64,000 bases of DNA from Anaerolineae bacterium. GTDB taxonomy: Bacteria; Chloroflexota; Anaerolineae; B4-G1. Shown here piece after piece: positions 48,521 through 58,074 of the stretch. Position numbers and translations under genes: made by a program. The notes under the pieces are model-generated. The model ran no database searches. It had not been told where the DNA came from and was given only the letters and a program-made list of their open reading frames with translations. The stretch is taken from NCBI GenBank assembly GCA_016783285.1, contig JADHWW010000001.1, positions 23,861-87,860 of the forward strand, in the 5' to 3' direction. How positions within the stretch are numbered: the first letter of the stretch is position 1; each line of letters starts with the position of its first letter.

Positions 48521-48955
48521 ATGAGCAAACGAGATGAGCTATTGCAACGCAAGCGCCGCGCGATGGAATTGATGAACGGCGGTGCAACTTGGCAAGAGGC
48601 CAACGAGCAATCCGGGCTGAACTATTCTAAGTCGGGCATCCAGCACCTGTACCGCGAATGGTGCGAACGCGGTGATGAAGCGCTGGTAGACCATCGAGGT
48701 GGGAGGGATCCGTACAAAGCCACCCCGGAAGTGCGAGAGTGGATGATCGAACGTTGCACAGAGGATATGGAAGTGCGATCCAGTCAATTGAGGGTTGAGA
48801 TCGAAGCCCAATTTGGGGTGGAGTTACACCACGACTATGTGGGCTTACTTCGTCGTCAGTTAGACTTACCGGTTCCCCGGCCAGGCCGTCCAAGCAAGAG
48901 AGAGGAAATAGAACCTGCTCCGGTGACAGGAACGGAGGAGGATTTTTCCCCCTGA
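48521..48955 (+). CDS. Transposase helix-turn-helix subunit (IS630-like N-terminal part)
   Basis: 144 residues from ATG 48521 with GAGGAGGAG upstream. Two helix-turn-helix units (NGGATWQEANEQSGLNYSKS and the part around PEVREWMIERCTE) match the DNA-binding half of IS630-type and related transposases. It ends at CCC TGA. The next frame (+1) continues without a stop into the catalytic half, so a +1 frameshift may join them. Confidence 0.7.
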   Translation: MSKRDELLQRKRRAMELMNGGATWQEANEQSGLNYSKSGIQHLYREWCERGDEALVDHRGGRDPYKATPEVREWMIERCTEDMEVRSSQLRVEIEAQFGVELHHDYVGLLRRQLDLPVPRPGRPSKREEIEPAPVTGTEEDFSP

Positions 48956-48998
48956 GGGAGAAGAGCCGCCAGTTCATCGCTGTGAAGCGGGGGTCTAT

Positions 48999-50576
48999 AT
49001 GGCACTGGGCATGATGGTCGCGAGTGAGGCTTGGCAAGTGCTGAGTGGCTCACTGGAGCGGGCTGTTGAGCAAAATGGGAAGCAGGCTACACTCAGAGGC
49101 ATGAGTGACATAACCGCGCGCCAACGTCATCTACTGACCCAGATAGCGATGCCGTTGGTGGAGATATTCAAGTCCCACGATCTCGACAGCTACAGCGGCA
49201 CCGTTTTGCGTTTGTTGACGGGGCGGAGGCGACCATATAGCGGTGACGAGATGGCGCATTTCCTTTTGAGCGGTGTACAGGTGGGATGGGGGGAGGCGCT
49301 GACGGCCGATGTAGCCAGTTGGGCGACTCAGCTGTGGGCGACGGACGATGCGCAAGCCGAAGATACAGCAATGTATGTCTATTGGGATTGGCACGTCAAG
49401 GCTGTTTACTCCGACTATCACGTGCCGCGCACCAAGCACGGTACCAGCGACCGGATCGTGGGGGCACGCAAGCAGTTGATGCTGCACGATGAAGCCGGTC
49501 ATCTGCTGTTTCTGCGCACCTATCGAGGGGACACGCACCTGATAGATGGGATGATTGGTGGGACAGCCTACTACGAAGGGCTGGCGGAAAGTCGACGTCT
49601 GACTCATCAAATCTTCGACCGGGAAGGTCTATCTGTGGCCCACTTCAAAGAGTTGCTAACAGGTGAACATGAGCGTCAATTCGTTACGTGCTTGAAATCG
49701 AACCAGTACGACAGCCTGGACAGCTTTGAGTCATGCAGTTCCTTCAAGCCCTACCAGTATGACAAAGACAGGAATCCGATCCAAGAGATTGCCGAGGCCA
49801 AGTATGAGATGGTGGAAAAGGGAGAGGAGCCACGCCTATTCGCCATCATCACATCCAACTGGGAGGCAGCGGCGACCGAGATAGCCGACCTGTACCGAGC
49901 CCGGCAGTCGAAGCAAGAGAATGCTATCCGTGATTGGTGGTTGCCTCTGGGGGGCGATGTCAACGTTGGCTACGACGTTCACTCCTTCCGCATCGTCCCT
50001 CACCTGGCGAGACCCTACGCCGTCGCCTACTGGACGGCGCTCCATCACTACGGCTACACCGAGCAAATCCCGGATGTCATCTTCATAGCCACCACCGCCG
50101 CGCGTGGTTCCGCCACGCTGACCATCGAGGAACTGGGCCTCACGTACCGCTTCGTGACGCTTGCGCCACACAAGTTCTTTGGGCATCATCGCTTATGGAT
50201 CGAGGGACAGGAAATCGCCATCACCGACCGGGCCAAGACAGTCATAGGCTGTCTGGACCACCCTGAGCACTGCGGCGGAGTCGTCGAAGCGGCCAAGGGG
50301 CTATGCGAGAGCCTGAGCGAGGAGCACGTCTCGCCCCCGTTGCTGACAGAGTATGCCGGGCGTATGCAGAACCGCGCCATCTTCAAGCGGTTGGGCTACC
50401 TGGCCGAACTGCTGGGTCTCCCGGTTGGCGACGAAATCGCGCGCTGGCGGGCTGCCCTGTCAACCGAATACAGCCTGCTGGATCCCCTGGCTGGCGACCA
50501 CGGCCCTTACAACAGCCGCTGGCAGTTGCGCCTGAACCGCCCGCCGGCCGACCTCACCGATTGGTTGGTGCACTGA
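48999..50576 (+). pseudogene. Transposase catalytic domain fused in frame to AbiEi antitoxin remnant
   Basis: 525 residues. Residues 1 to about 322 are a DDE-type transposase (MYVYWDWHVKAVYSDYHVPR, GDTHLIDGMIGGTAYYEGLA, DWWLPLGGDVNVGYD), cut before its C-terminus. From about 330 the chain is the main domain of an AbiEi antitoxin (PYAVAYWTALHHYGYTEQIP, YRFVTLAPHKFFGHHRLWIE, CGGVVEAAKG), closely similar to the intact AbiEi at 59196 but lacking its N-terminal winged helix. The in-frame fusion probably arose by deletion between an inserted element and abiEi. Neither half should be functional alone. Confidence 0.8.
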
Positions 50577-50906
50577 TGATCTCAGAGGCCGAACTGCGCC
50601 GGCTTGCCGGGGCCTGGAATGTAGACTTCACCGTAGTAGAACGCGACTACGTGCTCTCCTGGGTACTGATTGTCCACCCATTACGCCGGGGCGCTCAATT
50701 GGGAACGGGCCAGACGCGTGTTAGAAGAAAAGGCCCGCTTCAAGGGTTTCACCTTCAGCAGCGTAGACGATTTCATCACGCCTGAGAACCGCGAGGCATG
50801 GTCGCGGTCCTGGGAAGTATCGCTGTGCCGACAGACGCTCATTCTCGCTGAGTACAATCAGGTAGTTGCCGAGGTCGAATGTGCGCTGACCCAGTTCCTG
50901 GCGTAA
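50576..50906 (+). pseudogene. AbiEii toxin, deleted and frameshifted
   Basis: Starts by TGATG overlap with the AbiEi remnant. The first 31 residues (ISEAELRRLAGAWNVDFTVV, ERDYVLSWVL) are the AbiEii N-terminus. The GG-x-SxLxK nucleotidyltransferase core is missing. From about 50690, one base out, the C-terminal helical end follows (LNWERARRVLEEKARFKGF, WEVSLCRQTLILAEYNQVVA). A dead toxin. Confidence 0.75.
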
Positions 50907-51048
50907 CCCATCTGAACACGACGGCTCTCCTGGCCTTCGTATGAACTCTGACAAGTACCGCCGGGTGCGCAAGATCGTCGAGGTGTGCCGGCTGTGTGTG
51001 GAATGGAGCGATTCTGTGGTAAAATAAAAACCAGAGGAGGGACAGGCA

Positions 51049-51592
51049 ATGAGCGAAAAAGAGACCATCACTTTGGAACAGGTAATCACACTAGCCCGTC
51101 AACTGCCACCGCAGTTTTCCTCTCAGCACCGAGGAGCAGAAAGCCATGGTCTACGCACGCAAGACAGGCCGGATGGACAACGCTGCCTTTCGCCGCCTCA
51201 ATCACACCGGCACCCTGATCGCCAGCCGCGCTCTGACCCACCTGGAAAGCCTGGGCCTGCTGCGCCGCTCCGAACAGCGCCGTGGGCCGGGGGTCCATTA
51301 CACCCTGGTCGAAGAAAGGGAGACTCCCCAGGTTACCCCTCATACTACTCCCCAGGGTATAGAGGAACTGCCCAGGTTATTAGCCGAGGGCAGGCGATTA
51401 TCGCGGGAAGAGATGGCTGACCTCATCGTCGCCCTTTGTGCTGAACGCCCTCACACAGCGCGTGAACTGGCCCAGATGCTCCACCGCAATGCAAAGTACT
51501 TGCGTGACGCCTATCTCTCCCCGTTAGTACGAGAGGGACGACCGCAACTCACCGGCGCGCCCAATGACCCCAACGTCGCCTATCGCGCATAA
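51049..51592 (+). pseudogene. Broken winged-helix protein (RecG-related/AlbA_2 type C-terminal part)
   Basis: ATG 51049 has GGAGGG upstream and starts EKETITLEQVITLARQLPPQ, then a TTTT run (51115-51118) shifts the frame. The second frame (from ATG 51146, 148 residues) encodes TGRMDNAAFRRLNHTGTLIA, HLESLGLLRRSEQRRGPGVH and a further winged helix (LCAERPHTARELAQMLHRNA). This resembles the C-terminal part of ATP-binding AlbA_2 regulators. The downstream part may still be translated from 51146. Confidence 0.5.
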
Positions 51593-51602
51593 GGCACAGG
51601 CA

Positions 51603-52568
51603 ATGACAGCAGAATCCCTGTACGACTACTTTGATCAGTGCATCTCCCATCTGCCACCCCAGGCGCGGCTGGCGCTAGTGCTCGACCCGCCCGGACTGCT
51701 GGGCCTGGGAGAGGCCGTGGAGGTCGAAGGGCGGCGCTGGATCGTCTTCCGCTACGATGGCAATGACCTGGTCTTCCGCAAGATCTACGGCCGCCATGGG
51801 CCGGACAGCCCCTGTCTGGTCTGGATCACCCGCCCTCCCGGACGTCTCCCTTCGACTTGGCTCAGGGCAGGATCCGCGACACGCCCCGCTCTCGACCTCA
51901 GTTACCTGACCGACGTGGTGCGCCGCACCGACAGCATCCTCGACCTCAGCCTGCTCGGCGTATTGAAGACGCTCAAACCCCGCGAGGCCTGGCCGCCGGA
52001 GGCCGTGGCCCGCTTCGAGCCGCTCCTGGCCGCCCACCTGGGCATGGTAATGGAGGCGCACGCAGGACTGCGCCGCACCCTGGGATCGGCCGTCCCCCTG
52101 GACACCCACTGCCTGAGGGCATTGGTGCTACACGCGCTCCATCCGGCCATTCCTGTGGACGACCTGACCTTCCGCAACCCAGACCCACGCCAGGTGCTCA
52201 CCCGCTACCTGTATGGCTTCATCACCGACTACCTGGCCGAGATCTTCACCCGGTTACGCCGCCACAACTACCAGACCCACGTCGCGGCGCACGTGGACTT
52301 CGGGGGGATGACGGGGCGCAATCAGGACGCCGTCAAAAAAACCACGGCGGGCTTGCTGAAACTCGTCTTTCCCCATCGCACCGCCGACGATCTTCAGGGG
52401 GATGAACTGGGAACCTGCCTGACCCTGGCCACAGAGTGCCGCCAGCGGGTGCTGGACCAACTGGCGGCGATGCTGCCGGAGGAGTTTGGGGGAGTGAGGG
52501 TGAAGGTGGAGATAGGGGAACGAGGGGAGGCCAGGCAACGCTTGCCTCAATCTACAACAGGGGTATAA
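51603..52568 (+). pseudogene. BREX deletion fusion: PglZ N-terminus joined to BrxL C-terminus
   Basis: 321 residues. The first 185 or so (ARLALVLDPPGLLGLGEAVE, RYDGNDLVFRKIYGRHGP, FEPLLAAHLGMVMEAHAGL) look like the N-terminal part of a PglZ-type BREX protein. From about residue 190 the chain is the C-terminal part of BrxL, the Lon-like BREX protease-ATPase (RYLYGFITDYLAEIFTRLRR, GRNQDAVKKTTAGLLKLVFP, TECRQRVLDQLAAMLPEEF). In BREX loci pglZ and brxL are neighbours, so a deletion between them explains the fusion. The PglZ assignment is less certain than BrxL. Confidence 0.7.
52434..52508. repeat. 75-bp direct repeat, copy 1 (brxL 3' end)
   Basis: GAGTGCCGCCAGCGGGTGCT... through GTGAGGGTGAAGGTG. 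Copy 2 at 53662-53736 is over 90% identical. The pair brackets the HEPN/MNT genes. Confidence 0.85.
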
Positions 52569-52569
52569 T
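52542..52569 (+). promoter_or_regulatory. Promoter of the HEPN/MNT pair, with a 10-bp inverted repeat downstream
   Basis: TTGCCT (52542-52547), 16 bp, TATAAT (52564-52569). Just downstream GGTTACAGAA (52583-52592) and TTCTGTAACC (52611-52620) form a perfect inverted repeat, a possible operator. Confidence 0.6.
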
Positions 52570-52643
52570 TGTACTGAATCTCGGTTACAGAATCGGGGTT
52601 CACGGTCTGTTTCTGTAACCTCGTTGACAGAAAGCGATCCAAG

Positions 52644-52990
52644 ATGAAACCAGAAGCACACCTGCGTAGAGCCCGCCAGTTGCGCCGCAGCCTGGACCGG
52701 CTGCTCCCTGACCCCGATGGAGAGCACGTGGCAGCCGTCACCGAACTCTGCTATGGCCTGGCCCATCACCTGCTTGCCTATGGAATGGAGAGGAAACACG
52801 GCATGCACACAAAGACACCCACGTTGGCCTGCCTCGCTTGCTGCGTCAGCACGCCGAGGGCCAGATGGCGACAGCCTTCGAGCGGCTGGATCAGTTGCGG
52901 GCCGGGCGCTGGTACGGCGGCAAGGGTGACGGCGAGGTGGTGGAGGAATGTCTAAAGTTGATCGCACAGATCGAGCAATGGGTGACGTGA
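52644..52990 (+). pseudogene. HEPN-type small protein, frameshifted
   Basis: The first frame reads HLRRARQLRRSLDRLLPD, then VAAVTELCYGLAHHLLAYGM, and is lost near 52815. One base out it continues LPRLLRQHAEGQMATAFERL, then GGKGDGEVVEECLKLIAQIE, to the stop at 52988. The joined product is an all-helical HEPN-like protein directly before an MNT nucleotidyltransferase. The RNase motif RxxxxH is not clear. Confidence 0.6.
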
Positions 52991-53625
52991 AGGTTCCCAG
53001 GGAACTTTATCCCGCGCTGGCCCGGTTCGTCGCCGGGGCCCATCGCATCCCCAACCTGAAAGCGGCCATCCTCTTCGGCTCGGCCGTCACTGGGGAGTTC
53101 CGCCGCAAGAGTGACGTGGACGTGCTATTGCTCTTCGACACCGACCATGATCCCGAGATGGGGCCGGAGGCCCAGGCTGCGCTGGCGCTGTCGGCGGAGA
53201 TCGCTGCTGAGTGTGACCTGGCCCACCCATTCTCGTTCGTGATGGAGAACCTGCGCCGGGGGGGCCTCGACCCGGACTTTTTGTGGGAGGCAGCGCGGGA
53301 GGGGATTGTGATCTGGGCCGTCCCTTCGTTGGTCCTGTTGCCGGCCTCCCATCCGCGTCTGGAGCCTGCGCTGCTGGTCACCTACTCCACACGGGGGATG
53401 AGCGGGCGAGACAAGGGGGCGCTGCATCGTGCGCTATACGGCTACCGGGTGGAGAAGAGAGTAGGTGAGAAGGTATACGTGAGCGAAAAGGCGGGGCTGA
53501 TCAACGAGGTGGGGCGGCGGCTGGGTCCCGGCGTTGTGTTAGTGCTGGCCCGCGCCGCCGACCGGCTCATCGGCTTGCTGGAACGGCACGGGGCGACGTA
53601 CCGCGTGACAAAGGTGTGGCGGTAG
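52978..53625 (+). CDS. Minimal nucleotidyltransferase (MNT) antitoxin-like protein
   Basis: 215 residues from ATG 52978, overlapping the HEPN frame by 13 bp. The nucleotidyltransferase motif is intact: ILFGSAVTGEFRRKSDVDVL (GSx10DxD). MNT proteins of HEPN/MNT pairs neutralise the HEPN RNase by AMP transfer. This one is longer than usual, with a C-terminal 100 residues (SRGRVEKRVGEKVYVSEKAG-like region) of unknown role. Confidence 0.75.
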   Translation: MGDVKVPRELYPALARFVAGAHRIPNLKAAILFGSAVTGEFRRKSDVDVLLLFDTDHDPEMGPEAQAALALSAEIAAECDLAHPFSFVMENLRRGGLDPDFLWEAAREGIVIWAVPSLVLLPASHPRLEPALLVTYSTRGMSGRDKGALHRALYGYRVEKRVGEKVYVSEKAGLINEVGRRLGPGVVLVLARAADRLIGLLERHGATYRVTKVWR

Positions 53626-53661
53626 CAACCATCGTGGGTTTCACCATCCGGGGTGCTCTCC

Positions 53662-53736
53662 GAGTGCCGCCAGCGGGTGCTGAACCAACTGGCGGTGATG
53701 CTGCTGGAGGAGTTTGGGGGGGTGAGGGTGGAGGTG
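53662..53736. repeat. 75-bp direct repeat, copy 2 (brxL 3' end)
   Basis: Second copy of the brxL end (see 52434). The 148-bp gap 53626-53773 holds nothing else. Confidence 0.85.
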
Positions 53737-53773
53737 AGGGTGCGAGGGTGAGAAGGAATAGGGAGCTTTCGAT

Positions 53774-55030
53774 ATGAGCGTACCGACCACAACGGAACTT
53801 CACCGTCTGCTGGTAGAACACTTCGATCTTGAGGAACTGCGCACGCTGGCCTTCGACCTGGGCGTGGACTTCGATGACCTACGTGGTGAAGGAAAAGCAG
53901 CCAAGGCACGAGAGTTGATCGCCTATCTGGAGCGACGCAATCGCTGGGCCAACCTGGTGACCGCGATCAAGACAAGCCGCTCAGACATTGCTGACTTGTT
54001 GCAGATAGCCGAAACGGAACCAGGCACCTCAGCATCTTTAGAGTCTAAGGAACTGTCTCCTGATCTATCGTCTCACCCACCTGTCCCACGACTCGCCTAT
54101 CTTTTTGTAGCCCTGCTGATCTTGGACGTGATCTTGGGCCCCATCCTGGGCTGGCACTGGTTCGGTGACAAACCAAATGCTCTGTCCTATATCCAGGCCA
54201 CATCTGGCTGTCTGAGTCTGGTCCTAGAGATAGTGCTTCTCTTCGTAGCCCTGATCGTGCGCCGGATGACCTGGCACGATGTCCTCCACCGGCTTGGCAT
54301 CAGTCTCTCCTTACAGATCGGCATTGGGGTGACAACCGGGATACTGATATTGCTGACTATCCTGTCATTTCGCCCTCTTGCGCCGCAGCCGACCCCAACT
54401 GACACTCCCACGCCCACCATTACTCCAACCGACACACCAACGGCAACAAGCACGCCAACTTTGACCCCAACGCCGACAGTCACCCCCACCCTTATGCCGA
54501 CACCAACATCAACCGCTACACTGACCAGCACACCAACACCTATTCCAGTCACCCCAATTCCAATGGCGTTGATCACGCAGCGATGCGAAGCCGGAAGATT
54601 CGAAAAGCCGGGTGAAGGGTTCCTCTATCCCTTGGCGGCGTGTTACATTCCCCGGAGGCCCGATGCTATCAAACTCTCGTGGGATGTCTCAGAGAGTGGA
54701 AGCTATGCTGGTTGCATCATTGACCTGCCATCGGAGTTTGCCTTGGTTGCCCAGGACAACACCTACCTGGTTCTGTGGGTGCTGGGGGGACAAGGTGGAG
54801 AGCAATTTAAGATAGGTCTGGGTAGTTCGGATGGCGCGGAGTGGAAAGAGACAGTGCCACCAGCATCTGTGGCCGGACATCAGGTTTCTATCCCGTTGAC
54901 TAGATTTGCCAATAGGGGAGTTGATCTGGCTCGACTAGACAAACTGATCATAGCCTTCGAATATCATCTCGGTGCGAGTTCCCGCCGTGGTAGAATATGC
55001 ATTGATGAAATCGGGTTTGGCTCACCGTAG
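53774..55030 (+). CDS. Membrane protein with N-terminal effector-associated domain and extracellular ligand-binding module
   Basis: 418 residues. Residues 8-62 are a death-like effector-associated domain (EAD): LLVEHFDLEELRTLAFDLGV, DFDDLRGEGKAAKARELIAY, LERR. Three membrane helices follow (about 107-131, 143-168, 178-203), then a Thr/Pro stalk with TPTxTPT units (about 210-270) and an outer beta-rich module (PDAIKLSWDVSESGSYAGCI, RICIDEIGFGSP) like a galactose-binding or carbohydrate-binding fold. It would link an outside ligand to inside partners carrying the same EAD: the caspase at 58075 and the TIR protein at 62201. First gene of a four-gene run. Confidence 0.75.
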   Translation: MSVPTTTELHRLLVEHFDLEELRTLAFDLGVDFDDLRGEGKAAKARELIAYLERRNRWANLVTAIKTSRSDIADLLQIAETEPGTSASLESKELSPDLSSHPPVPRLAYLFVALLILDVILGPILGWHWFGDKPNALSYIQATSGCLSLVLEIVLLFVALIVRRMTWHDVLHRLGISLSLQIGIGVTTGILILLTILSFRPLAPQPTPTDTPTPTITPTDTPTATSTPTLTPTPTVTPTLMPTPTSTATLTSTPTPIPVTPIPMALITQRCEAGRFEKPGEGFLYPLAACYIPRRPDAIKLSWDVSESGSYAGCIIDLPSEFALVAQDNTYLVLWVLGGQGGEQFKIGLGSSDGAEWKETVPPASVAGHQVSIPLTRFANRGVDLARLDKLIIAFEYHLGASSRRGRICIDEIGFGSP

Positions 55031-55097
55031 CATCGCGTGCAAGCCTACAAGAGTGAGCGTGCCTACCGAATACGACACCCTGAAGGGAGGTAGAGAA

Positions 55098-56657
55098 ATG
55101 TATCATCTCGGAGCGCCTGATTCAAAACAACGTGGAGGAGTTCCACACTTGCTGATTGTCCAAACTTTGGTTGCAATCGCAACTCTGCTGTTGAGCGGCT
55201 GTGCTCAACCAACTCGAACAGCAACACCGGTAGTAAGTCCCCCCATTGCTTCCCCAACGCATCTACCCACATCCACGCCACGCCCCACATCTAGTCCTAC
55301 TCCGACTTTGGTACCGACACCTACCCCGACTCCGGGGCTAACTCTCTTTGAGAAGTTCGCAGCATTTCCATGGGTGGCTTATGCACCAACCCACTATGAC
55401 CCCGTATCTGGAATGATGCCCACCGTTGAGGAGATTGCGGAGGATATGCGTGTCTTGTATGAGGCAGGATTCCGCGGGATCGTCACTTACGGAGCCAGCG
55501 ATGTACTTGCAGAGATCCCTCACCTGGCTCGTGAGGCGGGCTTTGAGGGAGTCGTTATGGGCATCTGGATGCCCGGAGACCCAGAGGAAACGCAAGCCGC
55601 TATACAAGCCATGTCGGATGTGGACGGGTATGTGGTGGGTAATGAAGGTCTGTTCTTCGACCGCTACGAATTCGATGCTCTTGAGCAGGCAATTGCTGAA
55701 CTGCGAGAGGAGACTGGGAAGCCTGTTGCGACCAGTGAAGTCCTTTCACTATACTACACCGATGAGAGACTGTTAGGGTTAGGAGATTGGGTATTCCCCA
55801 ACGCACATCCCTATTGGCAGGGAGTCACTGAGCCAATCGAAGCCCTCACCTGGACACAGGACACGTTTGACGGCCTGAAGGCTATGGCCGGTGATGTCTC
55901 GGTCATCTTGAAAGAGGTAGGCTTGCCAACAGCAGGTGCACCAGGGCTAAGTGAGTATCAGCAGGCTGAGTACTATGCCCGCCTGCGGGAGAGTCCGGTG
56001 GGATTCGTCTACTTCGAGGCATTCGATCAGCCTTGGAAATCTGAAGATGGGATTGGTCCTCACTGGGGGCTGTTTCACAGTGACCGATCTCTGAAAGTCG
56101 CGAGTGGCTATGTTGAGCGAGGCTATCCCCCGTTTTATGTCTATGCTGACGCGGGAGCGCCACATAATCACTTCGTACCGGAAGGATGGATGGGTTGCTG
56201 GCGGGGCATTGAAGTTGATCAAAACGACCAAAGCAGTCCTTTTTCAGGCGCCAGTTCTATCAGAATTACCTACGTGCCGAAATCTGGTTGTGAGAGGTGG
56301 GCAGGTATCTACTGGTGGGATCCTCCAGGCAGTGACTGGTGTAAAGAACCAGGTGGATTCGAGCTGAGGGGGTGGACGACACTCACGTTTTGGGCTAGAG
56401 GCGAGCGTGGTGGTGAGGTCGCCGAGTTCAAGGTTGGTGGACTAAAGAACGCGGTGGGAGACCCTTGTGACTCCCTGCGACCAGCAAAGACGACACATCC
56501 CCTGGTCCTTTCGACAGAATGGACCCAGTATTCGATCTCGTTGTATGGACGAGACCTCAGCCACATTGCAGGTGGCTTTGTATGGGTTACCGATGCGGAT
56601 CAGGAAACAACCATATACCTGGATGAGATTCGATTTGAGTGGTCTGAGGGTAGATGA
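55098..56657 (+). CDS. GH17-like secreted lipoprotein (beta-1,3-glucanase family) with C-terminal binding module
   Basis: 519 residues from ATG 55098 with GGGAGGTAG upstream. Lipobox LLLSGC, Thr/Pro stalk, then a TIM barrel of the GH17/COG5309 type: FRGIVTYGASDVLAEIPHLA, the acid/base Glu in VVGNEGLFF, and the nucleophile Glu in SVILKEVGLPT. The C-terminal 150 residues (SSIRITYVPKSGCERWAGIY, TIYLDEIRFEW) are a module resembling the outer part of the preceding EAD protein, each ending in DEIxF. It likely cuts or binds beta-glucan outside the cell. ATGA overlap with the next gene. Confidence 0.78.
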   Translation: MYHLGAPDSKQRGGVPHLLIVQTLVAIATLLLSGCAQPTRTATPVVSPPIASPTHLPTSTPRPTSSPTPTLVPTPTPTPGLTLFEKFAAFPWVAYAPTHYDPVSGMMPTVEEIAEDMRVLYEAGFRGIVTYGASDVLAEIPHLAREAGFEGVVMGIWMPGDPEETQAAIQAMSDVDGYVVGNEGLFFDRYEFDALEQAIAELREETGKPVATSEVLSLYYTDERLLGLGDWVFPNAHPYWQGVTEPIEALTWTQDTFDGLKAMAGDVSVILKEVGLPTAGAPGLSEYQQAEYYARLRESPVGFVYFEAFDQPWKSEDGIGPHWGLFHSDRSLKVASGYVERGYPPFYVYADAGAPHNHFVPEGWMGCWRGIEVDQNDQSSPFSGASSIRITYVPKSGCERWAGIYWWDPPGSDWCKEPGGFELRGWTTLTFWARGERGGEVAEFKVGGLKNAVGDPCDSLRPAKTTHPLVLSTEWTQYSISLYGRDLSHIAGGFVWVTDADQETTIYLDEIRFEWSEGR

Positions 56658-58042
56658 ACTCAAGGCCGAAGCGAATCCGATGGGGTTGGATCGTTGTGGT
56701 TATCCTCATACTGGTGCTGGAAGGTCAGCATTCCTGGCCTCACCTCAACGCTATGTCCAACTTTGAGAGCCACGACGAAGCAGCACTCACAGCCACACTG
56801 ATTGCAATGCCAATGGGGCAACTCAGGGGCATGGCTTACGGCCCCTTTCGTGAGGGTCAGAGTCCGGAGCGAGGGGTTTACCCCACCCTGTCTGAAGTAC
56901 GCCAGGATATGCCTTTGCTGAAACTGGTCGCCAACGGCATCCGCACCTATGGCTGTCGGCATCTGGAGACGGTGATCACTGCCACCCGCGAGGTCAGCCT
57001 ACCGCTAACCCTGGGAATCTGGCTGAGCGGCAATTCCGAGGAGGATCGCGCGGAGATCGAATGTGCAGTGAGCCAGGTTCAGGCTAATCCTCACATCGCC
57101 TCCATTGTGGTTGGCAATGAAAGTATCCTATCCGGTTGGCTCACCGTCACTCAGGTATGTAGCTATACCCTAGAGGTGCAGGAACGCACCGGTCTGCCGG
57201 TTATCACCGCTGAACCCTGGCACGTCTGGGTTAACAATCCCAACTTGGCGGCATGCGTAGATTACTTGCTTATCCATATCCACCCTTATTGGGAGTGCCA
57301 GCCCATCGAGAATGCCGTCGCCTTTGTGCAGGAGAAGTACGAGCAGGTGAGCACCCAGTACGCTGACAAAGTAGTAATAATCGGCGAGACTGGCTGGCCG
57401 ACGGCGGGGACCGGGCGAGAAGACCACTGTGGATCGATGCCCGCCCCCAGCCCTGAACAGCAGTCCCTCTTTGCCGCCGACTTCCTGAACTGGGCCGAGC
57501 AAGAAGGGGTGGAGTTCTACTACTTCGGGGCTTTTGACGAGCCATGGAAGTGTGAGGGTGAGCGACCGGAGGTGGAGTGTCACTGGGGCATTTATGACAC
57601 TGATCGAGTGCCGAAGCCGGCCCGCGATCTATTTGTCTCTCACCGACTCTGTCTTCCTTTGGTTGTGAGCCACTATTTGCCCCCTCCCGTGCCCAGGGTC
57701 CAAATCACCAGCCCGATTGACGGCGCTAGGGTCGTTGCCGATAGCGCGGAGGCGATTACCGTCACTGGGAGAGTTGACAATGTAGCCAGCACGGGGTGGT
57801 ACCTCACTTTCTCGGTTTTCTCACCCTACCTGAACAGATGGTTTCCTCAGGAATTGGTGATAGCTTCGCCCTATCCTAGTGGTACCTGGCAGGCCTACCC
57901 GATCTACTTGAAGTATTCACCTACGAACCACGGGATTGAGGTGGTTTTGCATAACACTTCCGGGAACACAATCGCCGCAGATTATGTGGAGGTGGTTAAG
58001 GTCGCTGCAGCGCTGGCTGCTCCTGTACTCAAAGATCACTGA
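56654..58042 (+). CDS. GH17-like membrane-anchored protein
   Basis: 462 residues. An N-terminal helix (WGWIVVVILILVLEGQ) anchors it. The TIM barrel again has GH17 marks: NGIRTYGCRHLETVITATRE, VVGNESILSG (acid/base Glu), VVIIGETGWPTAG (nucleophile Glu). A C-terminal Ig-like module (RVQITSPIDGARVVADSAEA) follows. Paralogue of the previous protein with a different C-terminal module. Its start overlaps that stop. Confidence 0.78.
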   Translation: MNSRPKRIRWGWIVVVILILVLEGQHSWPHLNAMSNFESHDEAALTATLIAMPMGQLRGMAYGPFREGQSPERGVYPTLSEVRQDMPLLKLVANGIRTYGCRHLETVITATREVSLPLTLGIWLSGNSEEDRAEIECAVSQVQANPHIASIVVGNESILSGWLTVTQVCSYTLEVQERTGLPVITAEPWHVWVNNPNLAACVDYLLIHIHPYWECQPIENAVAFVQEKYEQVSTQYADKVVIIGETGWPTAGTGREDHCGSMPAPSPEQQSLFAADFLNWAEQEGVEFYYFGAFDEPWKCEGERPEVECHWGIYDTDRVPKPARDLFVSHRLCLPLVVSHYLPPPVPRVQITSPIDGARVVADSAEAITVTGRVDNVASTGWYLTFSVFSPYLNRWFPQELVIASPYPSGTWQAYPIYLKYSPTNHGIEVVLHNTSGNTIAADYVEVVKVAAALAAPVLKDH

Positions 58043-58074
58043 CAGGGAACACAGATGGCTTTACGGAGAACGTT

